In this document: piece after piece, positions 24,826 to 33,452 of the stretch
How positions within the stretch are numbered: position 1 is the first letter of the stretch
How the letters are laid out: each line of letters opens with the position of its first letter
Assembly: GCA_041744375.1 (NCBI GenBank)
Contig: JBGTLA010000160.1
Span: 29,060-93,059, forward strand
Reading direction: 5' to 3'
DNA length: 64,000 bases
Source: JBGTLA01 sp041744375
GTDB taxonomy: Bacteria; Actinomycetota; Acidimicrobiia; Spongiisociales; ZC4RG35
The notes under the pieces: model-generated
Databases searched by the model: none
What the model saw: the letters and a program-made list of their open reading frames with translations, nothing else
Told to the model about the DNA's origin: nothing
Made by a program: the position numbers and the translations under genes

Positions 24826-24971
24826 CACCTCACCGTAGTCCACCACCGACGGTGTGGATTCGGCGGGAGAGGCGTGAGGCAGGGAATATCGGGCGCCGTG
24901 CGGGCGTTTTCCCGGGTGACCGGTCGATGTCCGATTGTTGTCCCCGATGTTGCCCCGTTGTCATGAGGGGG

Positions 24972-25000
24972 TTCACAACGGTCCTCATTTCTGGCATAGT
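24972..25000 (+). promoter_or_regulatory. Probable promoter of the sigma-factor gene
   Basis: TTCACA (24972-24977) and CATAGT (24995-25000) are separated by 17 bp, the usual spacing for a housekeeping sigma factor, 41 bp before the start codon. Unlike many genes here, this one has a leader with GGGAGGA before the ATG. Confidence 0.5.
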
Positions 25001-25041
25001 GAGACCTGGCCCCACCAAACTCCACGGGAGGATTTTTCTCC

Positions 25042-26034
25042 ATGCCTGCTGTCGAAACGAAGACCGAGCGCGCCAAAGCCAAGCCCAAGAAGTCGCGTCT
25101 GCAGAGCAAGCTGACCGACGAGCGCGGCCGGCTGACGACCGATCTCGTCTCGCAGTACCTGACGGCGATCGGTGAGTACGACTTGCTCACCGCCGAGCAA
25201 GAGGTGGAGCTCGCCCAGTTGATCGAGTCAGGTGAAGACGCGGCCGAGCGTCTCGAGGAGCGCGACTACAAAGGAAAGAAGCAGGAGATCGAGCTTCGTC
25301 GAATGGAGCGCAAGGGACGGGAGGCCAAGGATGCCTTCCTCACCGCCAACCTTCGCCTCGTGGTCGCCAACGCCCGCCGATATGCCAACACGTCGGGTAT
25401 CGACTTCTTGGACCTCATCCAGGAGGGCAACCTGGGCCTCATCCGCGCAGTCGAGAAGTTCGACTGGAGGAAGGGCTTCAAGTTCTCCACCTACGCCACC
25501 TGGTGGATCCGCCAGGCCATCACCCGGGCCATCGCCGACAAGTCCCGCACGGTTCGCATTCCCGTCCACCTGCACGACACACTGGCGGCGGTGCGCGCCG
25601 CCCAAGCCAGCCTCAAGGCCGAGTTGGGGCGCGAGCCGCGTCCCGAGGAGATCGCCGAAGAGGCCGGGGTCACGGTCGACAAGGTCGAGCTGGCGCTGGG
25701 AGTGGCGGATACGGTTTCGCTGGAACAGCCCATCGGTGAAGACGGCGCCCAACTCGGTGACTTCATCGAGGACGAGGACGCCGCCGACCCGGTGATCCTC
25801 ACCGAAGAAATGGATGTGGCCAACTCGCTACGCAAGTCCATCGAACGTCTTCCCGACCGGGAAGGGCGCATCCTCGCCCTGCGATACGGTTTTTATGATG
25901 GGGTGCCGCGCACCCTCGAAGAGATCGGTGACGAGTTCAACCTCACTCGCGAACGGATCCGCCAACTGGAGAAACTGGCTCTCTGCCGTTTGCGTCACCC
26001 CTCCTTCGGCATCCGCGAGCAAGACCTCATCTGA
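25042..26034 (+). CDS. RNA polymerase sigma factor, sigma-70 group 1/2 (RpoD/SigB-like)
   Basis: A 330-residue sigma-70 protein with regions 1.2 (LVSQYLTAIGEYDLLTAEQE, about residue 36), 2 (NLRLVVANARRYANTSG and DLIQEGNLGLIRAVEKFDW, then FSTYATWWIRQAI), 3 and 4 (TLEEIGDEFNLTRERIRQLE near the C-terminus). The long N-terminal region 1.1 of large primary sigma factors is replaced by a short Lys-rich segment. This size and make-up fit both a compact primary sigma factor and a SigB-type group 2 factor. It directs promoter recognition with -10 boxes of the TATAAT type. A strong ribosome site (GGGAGGA) precedes the ATG. Confidence 0.92.
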   Translation: MPAVETKTERAKAKPKKSRLQSKLTDERGRLTTDLVSQYLTAIGEYDLLTAEQEVELAQLIESGEDAAERLEERDYKGKKQEIELRRMERKGREAKDAFLTANLRLVVANARRYANTSGIDFLDLIQEGNLGLIRAVEKFDWRKGFKFSTYATWWIRQAITRAIADKSRTVRIPVHLHDTLAAVRAAQASLKAELGREPRPEEIAEEAGVTVDKVELALGVADTVSLEQPIGEDGAQLGDFIEDEDAADPVILTEEMDVANSLRKSIERLPDREGRILALRYGFYDGVPRTLEEIGDEFNLTRERIRQLEKLALCRLRHPSFGIREQDLI

Positions 26035-26045
26035 GCCACGCCGGC

Positions 26046-26061
26046 AACCCCAATGGGGGTT
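26046..26061. terminator. Small GC hairpin between convergent genes
   Basis: AACCCC (26046-26051) pairs with GGGGTT (26056-26061) around a 4-nt loop, in the 48-bp gap between the sigma factor and the convergent HerA-like gene. There is no T-run. It may act as a weak terminator in both directions. Confidence 0.45.
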
Positions 26062-26082
26062 CGGTCGGAGTCCCTTGCGAGG

Positions 26083-28458
26083 TCAGGTCGGCACCCACAC
26101 CAGCTTGAGCTCGCTGACCTGTACGTCGGTTTTCTTGAGAAAAATGTCGAGTGGCTCGATGGCGGTGGCCTTGTCGTTCCAGGAGTCGACGATGGCCTCG
26201 ACCTCGTCGCTCAGCTCGTCTTCGAGGTGCGCCAGTTCCTGCTCCTCCTCGGACAGCTTGCTCCTGGCGGCTTCCAGGTTGGCGGCGGCCCGCTGAGTCA
26301 TAGAACGTCGGGTAGAGGCGCTCTTGAGCGCCGCCGACTTGGAACGCCCCCCGAGCAACGATCCCAACAAGTCGCCCACGCCAGAGATCGCCTCCTGTTG
26401 TTGGCGGGCCGACAGGTCGGATGCGAGCGTCGCCACCCGCCGGTCCGAAGCCGAAATCCGGGTACGGACCCGATCGATGCGGGTCTTGTATCGATCCTGC
26501 AGTTTGGCGAGGTCCGAGTCGGCGGCTTCCTCGGCAGCCGTGCGGCATCGGTTTCGAAACTCGCCTTCGTCCTCTCCGACGCGGGAGAACAGCTTGAGCT
26601 CGGGGTTCTTCCACACAGTCACGGCACTCGTCGCCACGAGGTGGTCACGCAGCTGGCTCTCCAGGCTGCGCCAGTTGGAGGACCCATCGAGTTTCATGTC
26701 CGCTAGGCGGAAGTCTCCTTCGGGGGGCGGCCCGGGCCGGAAGTCGCGATCGTCGTGGTCGACGGGAAGGATGGCCCCGCCCGTCAGCGGCACCTCGAGG
26801 GGATCGATCACCGCCTCGTACACCTCGTGGTGGTCGACACCAGCCCTACTGTTGGCGTACCTGAGATCGACTGTTGCCGCTGCTACCGCTTTCCAAACCG
26901 TACCGGAGGGGTCGGCCCCCACCTCGGAGGCCCACGGGGCGGCGGGATCGAGGTGGGTGACCACGACACCGTCGGTGACGAGCGGCGCCACGGGAACGGT
27001 ATCGGTCGGCGGAGCGGTGGTCTCTTGCGGCGGTACCGCCGGGGGAGCATCGGGCCCCGGTGCCTTGGTCCCGGTGTCCGATTTCGTCAGCTCCGACACT
27101 TTGGAGCGGTCGAGGGGACCGGCGAGGTAGGACATGACCCACCTGGTGGTGAAGGTGGTTGCGTCGGACCGGCCCGCCTGGCGAAGCACGAACTGACGAT
27201 TGGCCAGGTTGGAGATCAACGTGTCGATCGTGGAGACGTCGGTCGTTCCGGCTGCGTCGCTCAAGCCTTCGAGAATGCGCCGCTTGTCGTTCTCGGTCTG
27301 AAGTCTTCCCACCATCCACGTCCCGGCATTCGACATAGCCATGTAGTCGAGGTCCATCGGGTTCTGCGTGGCGAGCACCATCCCCAGGCCAAACGCGCGT
27401 GCCTGTTTCAGGATGGTGAGGATCTGCTTTTTCGACGGCGGTTCCGCCACCGGTGGGGCGAACCCGAACACCTCATCCATGTAGACGAGGGTGCGGAGCT
27501 TGTGGGCGCCGGGCCGGCTCCGCATCCAGGTCACCAGCTTGGCCAGGAGCAGTGTCACCACGAACTGACGCTCGGTCTCGCCCAGGTGGGCGAGGTAGAT
27601 GACAGCCGCTGGTGTTCTCTCGCCGCTGAGGAGGTGGTCGATCGACAGCGGCAACCCTTCCAGCCAGGCGGCGAAAGAGGGCGAGGCCAGCAAGCCGTTG
27701 AGCTTCATCGCCAGCGCGGTGCGGTCCTTTTTGGGGTAGAAGGTGTCGAGTTCGAACACGCCCATCTTGCGCAGAGGAGGATCCGGGACCATTCCCACCA
27801 ATCGGGCCAGATCGAGATCGCGTCCTTCTCGCCATTCGGATTCGATGAGAGTGGACAGGAGGATGTGCGAAGGGCTCGACACGGGGTCGGCGCTCACTCC
27901 CGCCAGGACCAGCAGTGACGACACGAACCCTTCGATCTCGTCGCGCAGGGTCTCTTCATTCTCATCCCAGCTCAGACCGGGAGCCTCGAGCGATCCGAGA
28001 ACGTTGATCGGGACGCCGGCGGTCGAGCCCGGCGTGTAGATCGTGACCTGCGTGGACTCGGAGAGCTCACGCATCGCTTCGCTGCCGAGGCCCCAGGACT
28101 CCAGCCCGTTCTGCCACGATGAGGCGGTGTCCGCTGCCGCCTCATCAAGTGACTTGCCGGCCTTGTCCGCCGCGGCGGCGTCGATCCAGGGCGCAAAATC
28201 GGAGGGCTCGAAGTCGGGAAAGACGAGACGGAGGTTGCCCATGTCGCCTTTGGGGTCGATGATCAGGCAGGGAACGCCCGAGCGCAACGCTTCTTCCAGG
28301 AGACCGACACCCAGTCCGGTCTTTCCCGAACCCGTCATCCCCACGATGATCCCGTGGGTGACGAGGTCGTCGCCTGGGAGAAGCAGGGGCTCGCCTCGTT
28401 CGCCGGAGGTTGGATCGATCAGTCCTCCGAGATAGAACGCGCCTTCTTTTTTCTCCAC
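26083..28458 (-). CDS. HerA/DUF853-type DNA-translocase-like ATPase
   Basis: A 791-residue ATPase of the HerA/FtsK superfamily (helicase HerA-like, DUF853 group). Walker A GMTGSGKTG is near residues 40-48, Walker B LVYMDEVFG near the middle, and GLGMVLATQNPMDLDY resembles sensor and Arg-finger regions. The C-terminal third contains a proline-rich linker and a helical, charged coiled-coil-like region (EEEQELAHLEDELSDEVEA). GTG 28458 is taken as the start because GAGAGG lies just upstream and the conserved part begins there; the open frame extends 28 codons further. The biological role of this bacterial group is unclear; it is not next to a nurA nuclease gene here. Confidence 0.87.
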   Translation of the reverse strand: MEKKEGAFYLGGLIDPTSGERGEPLLLPGDDLVTHGIIVGMTGSGKTGLGVGLLEEALRSGVPCLIIDPKGDMGNLRLVFPDFEPSDFAPWIDAAAADKAGKSLDEAAADTASSWQNGLESWGLGSEAMRELSESTQVTIYTPGSTAGVPINVLGSLEAPGLSWDENEETLRDEIEGFVSSLLVLAGVSADPVSSPSHILLSTLIESEWREGRDLDLARLVGMVPDPPLRKMGVFELDTFYPKKDRTALAMKLNGLLASPSFAAWLEGLPLSIDHLLSGERTPAAVIYLAHLGETERQFVVTLLLAKLVTWMRSRPGAHKLRTLVYMDEVFGFAPPVAEPPSKKQILTILKQARAFGLGMVLATQNPMDLDYMAMSNAGTWMVGRLQTENDKRRILEGLSDAAGTTDVSTIDTLISNLANRQFVLRQAGRSDATTFTTRWVMSYLAGPLDRSKVSELTKSDTGTKAPGPDAPPAVPPQETTAPPTDTVPVAPLVTDGVVVTHLDPAAPWASEVGADPSGTVWKAVAAATVDLRYANSRAGVDHHEVYEAVIDPLEVPLTGGAILPVDHDDRDFRPGPPPEGDFRLADMKLDGSSNWRSLESQLRDHLVATSAVTVWKNPELKLFSRVGEDEGEFRNRCRTAAEEAADSDLAKLQDRYKTRIDRVRTRISASDRRVATLASDLSARQQQEAISGVGDLLGSLLGGRSKSAALKSASTRRSMTQRAAANLEAARSKLSEEEQELAHLEDELSDEVEAIVDSWNDKATAIEPLDIFLKKTDVQVSELKLVWVPT

Positions 28459-28521
28459 GCCGCCTCTCTTGCTCAGTTTCCTGCATCGCCACCCTATCGA
28501 CCTGCACTGTCGCCCAACGGC

Positions 28522-28564
28522 GCAACCCCGGGTTGCAGCCACCGCTCAGCGACGTCTTCAACCC
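28522..28564. repeat. Dispersed palindromic element, copy 1
   Basis: Two overlapping palindromes lie in the gap between two minus-strand genes: GCAACCCCGGGTTGC (28522-28536), and GGGTTGCAG (28530-28538) pairing with CTTCAACCC (28556-28564) around a 17-nt core. The core, 28538-28554, recurs exactly in reverse complement at 46561-46577. REP-like in form. Confidence 0.65.
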
Positions 28565-28584
28565 TGGGTAGCGCGTGGGGGGCG

Positions 28585-29733
28585 TCAGGGAGGTGGGATC
28601 ACGCAGTTGGACATCGAGGGGCTGCCCGTGTCGACGCTCCACACCACCGGCTCCGGGGCCCCGATGGGGTCGTGGTCGGTGGTGATGAATCGTATCAAGG
28701 CCCTGTACACGCCCTCGGCGTAGGCATGGCGGAACTCCTCGGTACGGGCGAGTGCCTCTTCGGTTGGGTTGGAGATGTAGGCTCCTTCGACGATCACCGC
28801 CGGGCCATCAGAATGCGCCAACAGCGAGTAGAAGTCGTCGCCGTCGGCGCCGCGACGGATGATGATTCCCGGCCCGGTCGAGCCGCTCCAATCGGCCTCG
28901 AAGTGAGCGAACCCCCGGCGCAACTCGTCCACGATCAAGCCGCCCAACCGCTGGGATTCGGGATCGGTGACGGACACGAAAGCCTCTGCACCGGGATGGT
29001 CGAGCATGGTTTCGGGGACGGAGTTGTGGTGGATGGAGACGAGGGCGTCCGCCTCAACGGCGTTGGCCACCTCGGCTCGGAAGGAGAGACCCAGCTGGTA
29101 GTCCCCCCCGTTGGGCCCCGACGGGAATCGGGTCATGATCGCCGCGCCGACCGGGGGGAACTCTGATCCGGGGGTCACCATGCCGGTGGTCCAGTCGATG
29201 TCGTTGGACCGCCGGAGAAGGTCGATCGTCTTTTGGGCCACCGCCATGTTCGCCTCCGTTTCGGTGAGGCCGGTTGGACCTACCGCCCCGAGGTCGGGAA
29301 GCCCGTGGCCGGGGTCGATCACGATCACCGCATGCTCGACCTGCCTTTCGTCGGCGACCGGCACCAGACCGACCTCGACGTGGTCGGACGAGACCCACGC
29401 CTCTTCGTTGCAGGTGGTGTACACCCTGTAGCCACCGGCGGCTTCTGCGAGGATCGGGAAGAGGACGCCTCCGGCGGCGGCCACATCGGATGGCTCTCCC
29501 GGCCCGGTCGTGATCACCGCGCCCGGTTTGGTCAACACGTATCCGGGTCGCTGCGGAACGGACGTCGTGGTGGTTTCGGGCGGGCGTTCGTTCGTGGGGT
29601 CGGCGGTGATGGAGGTCGGGACCGGCGCGGGTGGAGGCTCGTCCGGGAGGGGCTCTTGCGCCCGGAGCGCCATCACGGTGATGAACACGACTGCGAGGGC
29701 GGTCACGAGGAGGAGGGGGCGCGTGGACTTCAT
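28585..29733 (-). CDS. N-acetylmuramoyl-L-alanine amidase (Amidase_3), secreted or membrane-anchored
   Basis: A 382-residue cell-wall hydrolase. A signal/anchor is visible at the N-terminus (KSTRPLLLVTALAVVFITVMA in part), then a Pro/Thr-rich linker to about residue 65, an SH3-like strand region to about 130, and a zinc amidase domain. Zinc ligands are His in IDPGHG (residue 143), Glu in LTETEAN (158) and His in VSIHHNS (235), with a catalytic Glu in VIVEGAYISN. It cuts the bond between MurNAc and L-Ala outside the membrane. ATG 29733 starts the signal sequence; upstream codons belong to the divergent gene's side. It is divergent from the ABC exporter pair. Confidence 0.92.
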   Translation of the reverse strand: MKSTRPLLLVTALAVVFITVMALRAQEPLPDEPPPAPVPTSITADPTNERPPETTTTSVPQRPGYVLTKPGAVITTGPGEPSDVAAAGGVLFPILAEAAGGYRVYTTCNEEAWVSSDHVEVGLVPVADERQVEHAVIVIDPGHGLPDLGAVGPTGLTETEANMAVAQKTIDLLRRSNDIDWTTGMVTPGSEFPPVGAAIMTRFPSGPNGGDYQLGLSFRAEVANAVEADALVSIHHNSVPETMLDHPGAEAFVSVTDPESQRLGGLIVDELRRGFAHFEADWSGSTGPGIIIRRGADGDDFYSLLAHSDGPAVIVEGAYISNPTEEALARTEEFRHAYAEGVYRALIRFITTDHDPIGAPEPVVWSVDTGSPSMSNCVIPPP

Positions 29734-29857
29734 CTGGGTGGTGGCCCAGGACACCACATGGACGGGCGAAGGCAAAGTCGTAGACGAAGTGGCCCACGGT
29801 GCCCCTCCGAAATTCGTTCGCGTGGACTGGGTGTCACGAATATCCTTCGGGATCTCC

Positions 29858-31666
29858 ATGGCTGCCACAACACCAGCTCCGGTCTCCGCGCGCGCCATTC
29901 TCGGCGAGGGCCTGCGACTCGTTTGGGGGTTCGCCCGTGCTCGCCGTGGTGCCTTCACCTTGGCCGTGGCGGGGGCGGCGCTCTACGCCGGTGCCATCAT
30001 TGCCGCCTCCCGGGTCGTTGGATGGATCACCGACACAGCCGTCATCCCGGTGCTGGCCGAAGGGGCGCCCGCGCAGGGGCGTATTCGGGTGGTGGTCCTG
30101 GTCATCCTGGCGGTGGCAGTCTGGAAAGCGGCGGCCATCGTCCTGCGACGCACGGCGGCGGGGTACCTCCAATTCAAGACCCAACAGGACTTACGCGAGC
30201 GCCTGATCGCCCACCAGCTCCGCCTCGAGCTGGCCTGGTACGGGCGCCAGTCCGTGGGCGACCTGCTGTCGGTCGCCGACAACGACACTCGTCAGGCCAC
30301 TGGTGTCCTCGCCCCTTTCCCCTACTCGGCGGGGGTGTCGCTGCTCGTGGTCGGCACGGTGATCCTCACGTTGGCGATCGATGGCTGGCTGGGGGTGGTG
30401 GTCCTCATCGGCCTCGGGGTTCTCCTCGCCATCGAGGTGCGGGCGGCCGTCACCGTCTACCCGTTCTGGGAGGGGATCCAGGCGCAGCTGGGCGAAGTGT
30501 CGGGAGTTGCCCACGAGTCTTTCGATGGTGCTCTCACCGTGAAGGCGCTTGGTCGCGAAGCCCACGAGGTTGAGCGGCTGCGGGTGGCGTCCGACGAGCT
30601 GCGCGATCAGGTGGTGGTCGTCAACACGTTGTGGGAGAGCTACCGCGTCCTCATCACGTCCATCATGCCGGCTATCAGCCTGGTGGTCCTGGCCGTGGGG
30701 GCGGTTCGGGTGGACGGAGCAGCAGTCACCCCCGGTGACGTCGTCGCCGTTCTCTACCTGCTCGGCCTGCTCGCCTTCCCGGTGCAGCTCATTGCCTTCG
30801 TGCTCTTCGACATGGCTGCCGCCATTCCGGCACATCGGCGCGTTCAGACGATTCTCGATGTGGACGACGTAGTCGAGTACGGCGACGAGGAGGCAAGCGT
30901 CGAATCCGGTCCCGCTCCCATCGAAGGGAGCGGGGTCACGTTCGGGTACGACCTCGATGAGGTCATCCTCGAGGAGGTGGCCCTCGATATCCCGGCGGGT
31001 CGTACGGTCGCCATCGTGGGGCCCACCGGGTCGGGGAAATCGACTTTGACCCTCCTCCTGGCCCGCTTGTGGGATCCCGGCTCGGGTCGAATTCGCATCG
31101 ACGGCCGCGATCTCCGCAGTTTTGCCCGCCACGAGCTGCCCCGCGAGGTGGCTTTCGTCTCCCAGAGCTCTTTCCTGTTCGACGACACCGTGGCGGGCAA
31201 CATTTCCCTCGGGACAGATCACCGACAAGAGGCCGTGGTCGACGCGGCTCGCATCGCCGGCGCCCACGACTTCATCGAGCAGTTGCCGGAAGGGTACGAG
31301 ACCCGCATCGGTGAAAGGGGGGCCAGCCTCTCGGGGGGTCAGCGCCAACGCATCGCGCTGGCGCGGGCCCTCATACGACGTCCCCGGCTCCTCATCATGG
31401 ATGATGCCACGTCGGCCGTGGACCCTTCGGTGGAGGCCCAGATCCTCAAACGACTCCGCTCGGCCGATCTTCCCTCAACGGTGGTTCTGGTCGCCTACCG
31501 GCCATCTTCCATTCGTCTCGCCGACGAGGTCGTCTTCGTCGAGGGTGGTCGGGTGGTGGCCCAAGGTTCGCATGCCGACCTCATGGCCGATCACCCCGGG
31601 TACGCCCGCCTCGTTCGTGCCTACGAGGAAGATGCCGCTGATCGTCGACGCCAGGCACAGCCGTGA
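29858..31666 (+). CDS. ABC exporter half-transporter with degenerate ATP site (heterodimer subunit 1)
   Basis: A 602-residue protein with an N-terminal six-helix exporter membrane domain and a C-terminal ATPase. Walker A GPTGSGKST is near residue 388 and the signature LSGGQRQ near 490. Walker B reads LLIMDDATSAVD, with Asp where the catalytic Glu should be (about 515), and the H-loop reads VLVAYRPSS with Tyr instead of His (about 547). These two changes mark the inactive site of asymmetric heterodimeric exporters. The next gene overlaps by four bases and carries the intact residues. The exported compound is unknown; the pair could move lipids, drugs or peptides. Confidence 0.93.
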   Translation: MAATTPAPVSARAILGEGLRLVWGFARARRGAFTLAVAGAALYAGAIIAASRVVGWITDTAVIPVLAEGAPAQGRIRVVVLVILAVAVWKAAAIVLRRTAAGYLQFKTQQDLRERLIAHQLRLELAWYGRQSVGDLLSVADNDTRQATGVLAPFPYSAGVSLLVVGTVILTLAIDGWLGVVVLIGLGVLLAIEVRAAVTVYPFWEGIQAQLGEVSGVAHESFDGALTVKALGREAHEVERLRVASDELRDQVVVVNTLWESYRVLITSIMPAISLVVLAVGAVRVDGAAVTPGDVVAVLYLLGLLAFPVQLIAFVLFDMAAAIPAHRRVQTILDVDDVVEYGDEEASVESGPAPIEGSGVTFGYDLDEVILEEVALDIPAGRTVAIVGPTGSGKSTLTLLLARLWDPGSGRIRIDGRDLRSFARHELPREVAFVSQSSFLFDDTVAGNISLGTDHRQEAVVDAARIAGAHDFIEQLPEGYETRIGERGASLSGGQRQRIALARALIRRPRLLIMDDATSAVDPSVEAQILKRLRSADLPSTVVLVAYRPSSIRLADEVVFVEGGRVVAQGSHADLMADHPGYARLVRAYEEDAADRRRQAQP

Positions 31667-33423
31667 CGTCGACGACCTCCACTGTGGCGGTCATCCGGCG
31701 AGCCTTCGTAGAGGCGCCGGCGTTGGGCCACCGACTGTGGCTCATCCTCCTGATGAACACCGGCGGCACCGCCATCCAGATCCTCATACCGGTCCTCATC
31801 CAACAGACCGTTGACGGCGACCTCAGTGCCGGGGCGGTCGACATTCCTTCGGTGATGACCAAAGTCGCCCTGGCCGCGGTGGTGTTGGTGGTCGGGGCCC
31901 TGATGGCCCGCCAGGCCATGGTGCGTCTGGCCCGCCAGGCCGCTACGGGTCTCTCCGACCTCCGTGTGAAAGTGTTTGGCCGTCTCATCCGAGGCTCGGT
32001 TCTCCATGTCCAATCGGAGAGGCGCGGAGCTCTCGTGTCGCGGGTCACCTCCGATGTGACGACGGTCCAAGAATTCATGGAGTGGGGAGGAGTGGTGTTC
32101 GTCGTCAACAGCACTCAGGTCGTCGTGGCCATGACCGCCATGTTCGTGTACCAGTGGCGGTTGGCATTGCTGGTCATGGTCGCGGTGGTCGCCTACGCCA
32201 TCGTCTTGTTGTGGTTCCAGAGGATCCTCCAGCGCAACTACGACCGGGTGCGTCGTGTCGTGGCCGACTCTCTGGCAGTCATGGGAGAGACCGTTACCGC
32301 CCTTCCGGAGGTGCGCGCCTACGGCATCGAGCAGAACACTTTGGAGCGTGTCAAGGCCGTTCTCCAGCACCGATTCAAGACCGAGTTCCGGACGGCCGCT
32401 TTCGGAAATTCGCTCTTCTCGACGGCCGAGCTCTTCGCCGCGTCGGTCACGGCCGGCGTCGTGGCGACGGGCCTGCTCTTGGGGGCGGGTAGAGGAGTCA
32501 GCGCCGGGGTGCTCTTGGCCTTCCTCTTTCTGGTGAACCTCCTCATCGAGCCGGTGCAGAGCCTGGTGGAAATCCTCGACTTCGCCCAGAACGCCGCCTC
32601 CGGGCTGCGGCGGGTGGTCGAGACCCTCGATCGCCCCGTCGACCTGCCCGAAGCGGACCAGCCGGTCGAGCTGCCACCAGGCGTCCTCGACGTCGCCTTC
32701 GTAGGGGTGCGCTTTCGATATCCGACAGGTCCCGACGTGATCGCCGGAGTCGACGTCACCGTCGAGCCAGGAGCGCGGGTGGCGGTGGTGGGGGAAACAG
32801 GTTCGGGCAAGACCACCTTCGCCAAGTTGCTGGTGAGGATGCTGGACCCGGTCGAGGGAACGATTCGCATCGGGGGTGAGGACGTGTCGCAGGTGTCGTT
32901 CGAAAGCCTGCGCCGGCGGGTCGCCTTCGTCCCCCAAGAAGGGTTCTTGTTCGAAGGAACCATCGCCGACAACGTGCGGTACGGTTCGCCTCGGGCCGGG
33001 TCGAGAGAGATTCGCACGGCTTTCATCGAGCTCGGGCTGGACCGGTGGCTCGATTCGCTGCCTGCTGGGGTGGACACCAATGTGGGAGAACGGGGAGGAA
33101 ATCTGTCGGCCGGGGAGCGTCAGCTGGTCGCGATGGTGAGAGCATGGATCTCGGGTCCCGACCTGCTGGTACTCGACGAGGCCACCTCGGCTGTCGACCC
33201 CGCACTCGATGTGCAGCTACGTCGGGCCATCGACCGTCTCACGGCCGGGAGAACCTCGGTGACGATCGCCCACCGCCTGGCCACCGCCGAAGCCGCCGAC
33301 GAGATCCTCGTCTTCGACCAGGGGGCTCTGGCCGAGCGCGGAACCCACCTCCAGCTCATCGCAACAGGAGGTGTCTACTCGCACTTGTACGCCGACTGGG
33401 TCGCCGGCACTCAGACTGGCTGA
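31663..33423 (+). CDS. ABC exporter half-transporter with intact ATP site (heterodimer subunit 2)
   Basis: A 586-residue exporter half with six membrane segments, Walker A GETGSGKTT, signature LSAGERQ, Walker B LLVLDEATSAVD with the catalytic Glu (about residue 505) and the H-loop His in VTIAHRLAT (about 538). The signature differs from LSGGQ at two positions, which is common in the subunit whose signature faces the degenerate site. It starts with GTG in a GTGA overlap with subunit 1, so both are made together. The Kgd gene starts 29 bp after its end and may share the transcript or use its own TACACT box. Confidence 0.93.
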   Translation: MTSTTSTVAVIRRAFVEAPALGHRLWLILLMNTGGTAIQILIPVLIQQTVDGDLSAGAVDIPSVMTKVALAAVVLVVGALMARQAMVRLARQAATGLSDLRVKVFGRLIRGSVLHVQSERRGALVSRVTSDVTTVQEFMEWGGVVFVVNSTQVVVAMTAMFVYQWRLALLVMVAVVAYAIVLLWFQRILQRNYDRVRRVVADSLAVMGETVTALPEVRAYGIEQNTLERVKAVLQHRFKTEFRTAAFGNSLFSTAELFAASVTAGVVATGLLLGAGRGVSAGVLLAFLFLVNLLIEPVQSLVEILDFAQNAASGLRRVVETLDRPVDLPEADQPVELPPGVLDVAFVGVRFRYPTGPDVIAGVDVTVEPGARVAVVGETGSGKTTFAKLLVRMLDPVEGTIRIGGEDVSQVSFESLRRRVAFVPQEGFLFEGTIADNVRYGSPRAGSREIRTAFIELGLDRWLDSLPAGVDTNVGERGGNLSAGERQLVAMVRAWISGPDLLVLDEATSAVDPALDVQLRRAIDRLTAGRTSVTIAHRLATAEAADEILVFDQGALAERGTHLQLIATGGVYSHLYADWVAGTQTG

Positions 33424-33452
33424 GGCATTGTCGGTACACTGAGCGGTCGAAC

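Noticed and set aside
29510..29857. N-terminal extension of the ABC exporter subunit 1 reading back to 29510
   Set aside because: It overlaps the divergent cell-wall amidase signal-peptide region and is low-complexity in the wrong frame; ATG 29858 begins the normal exporter start.
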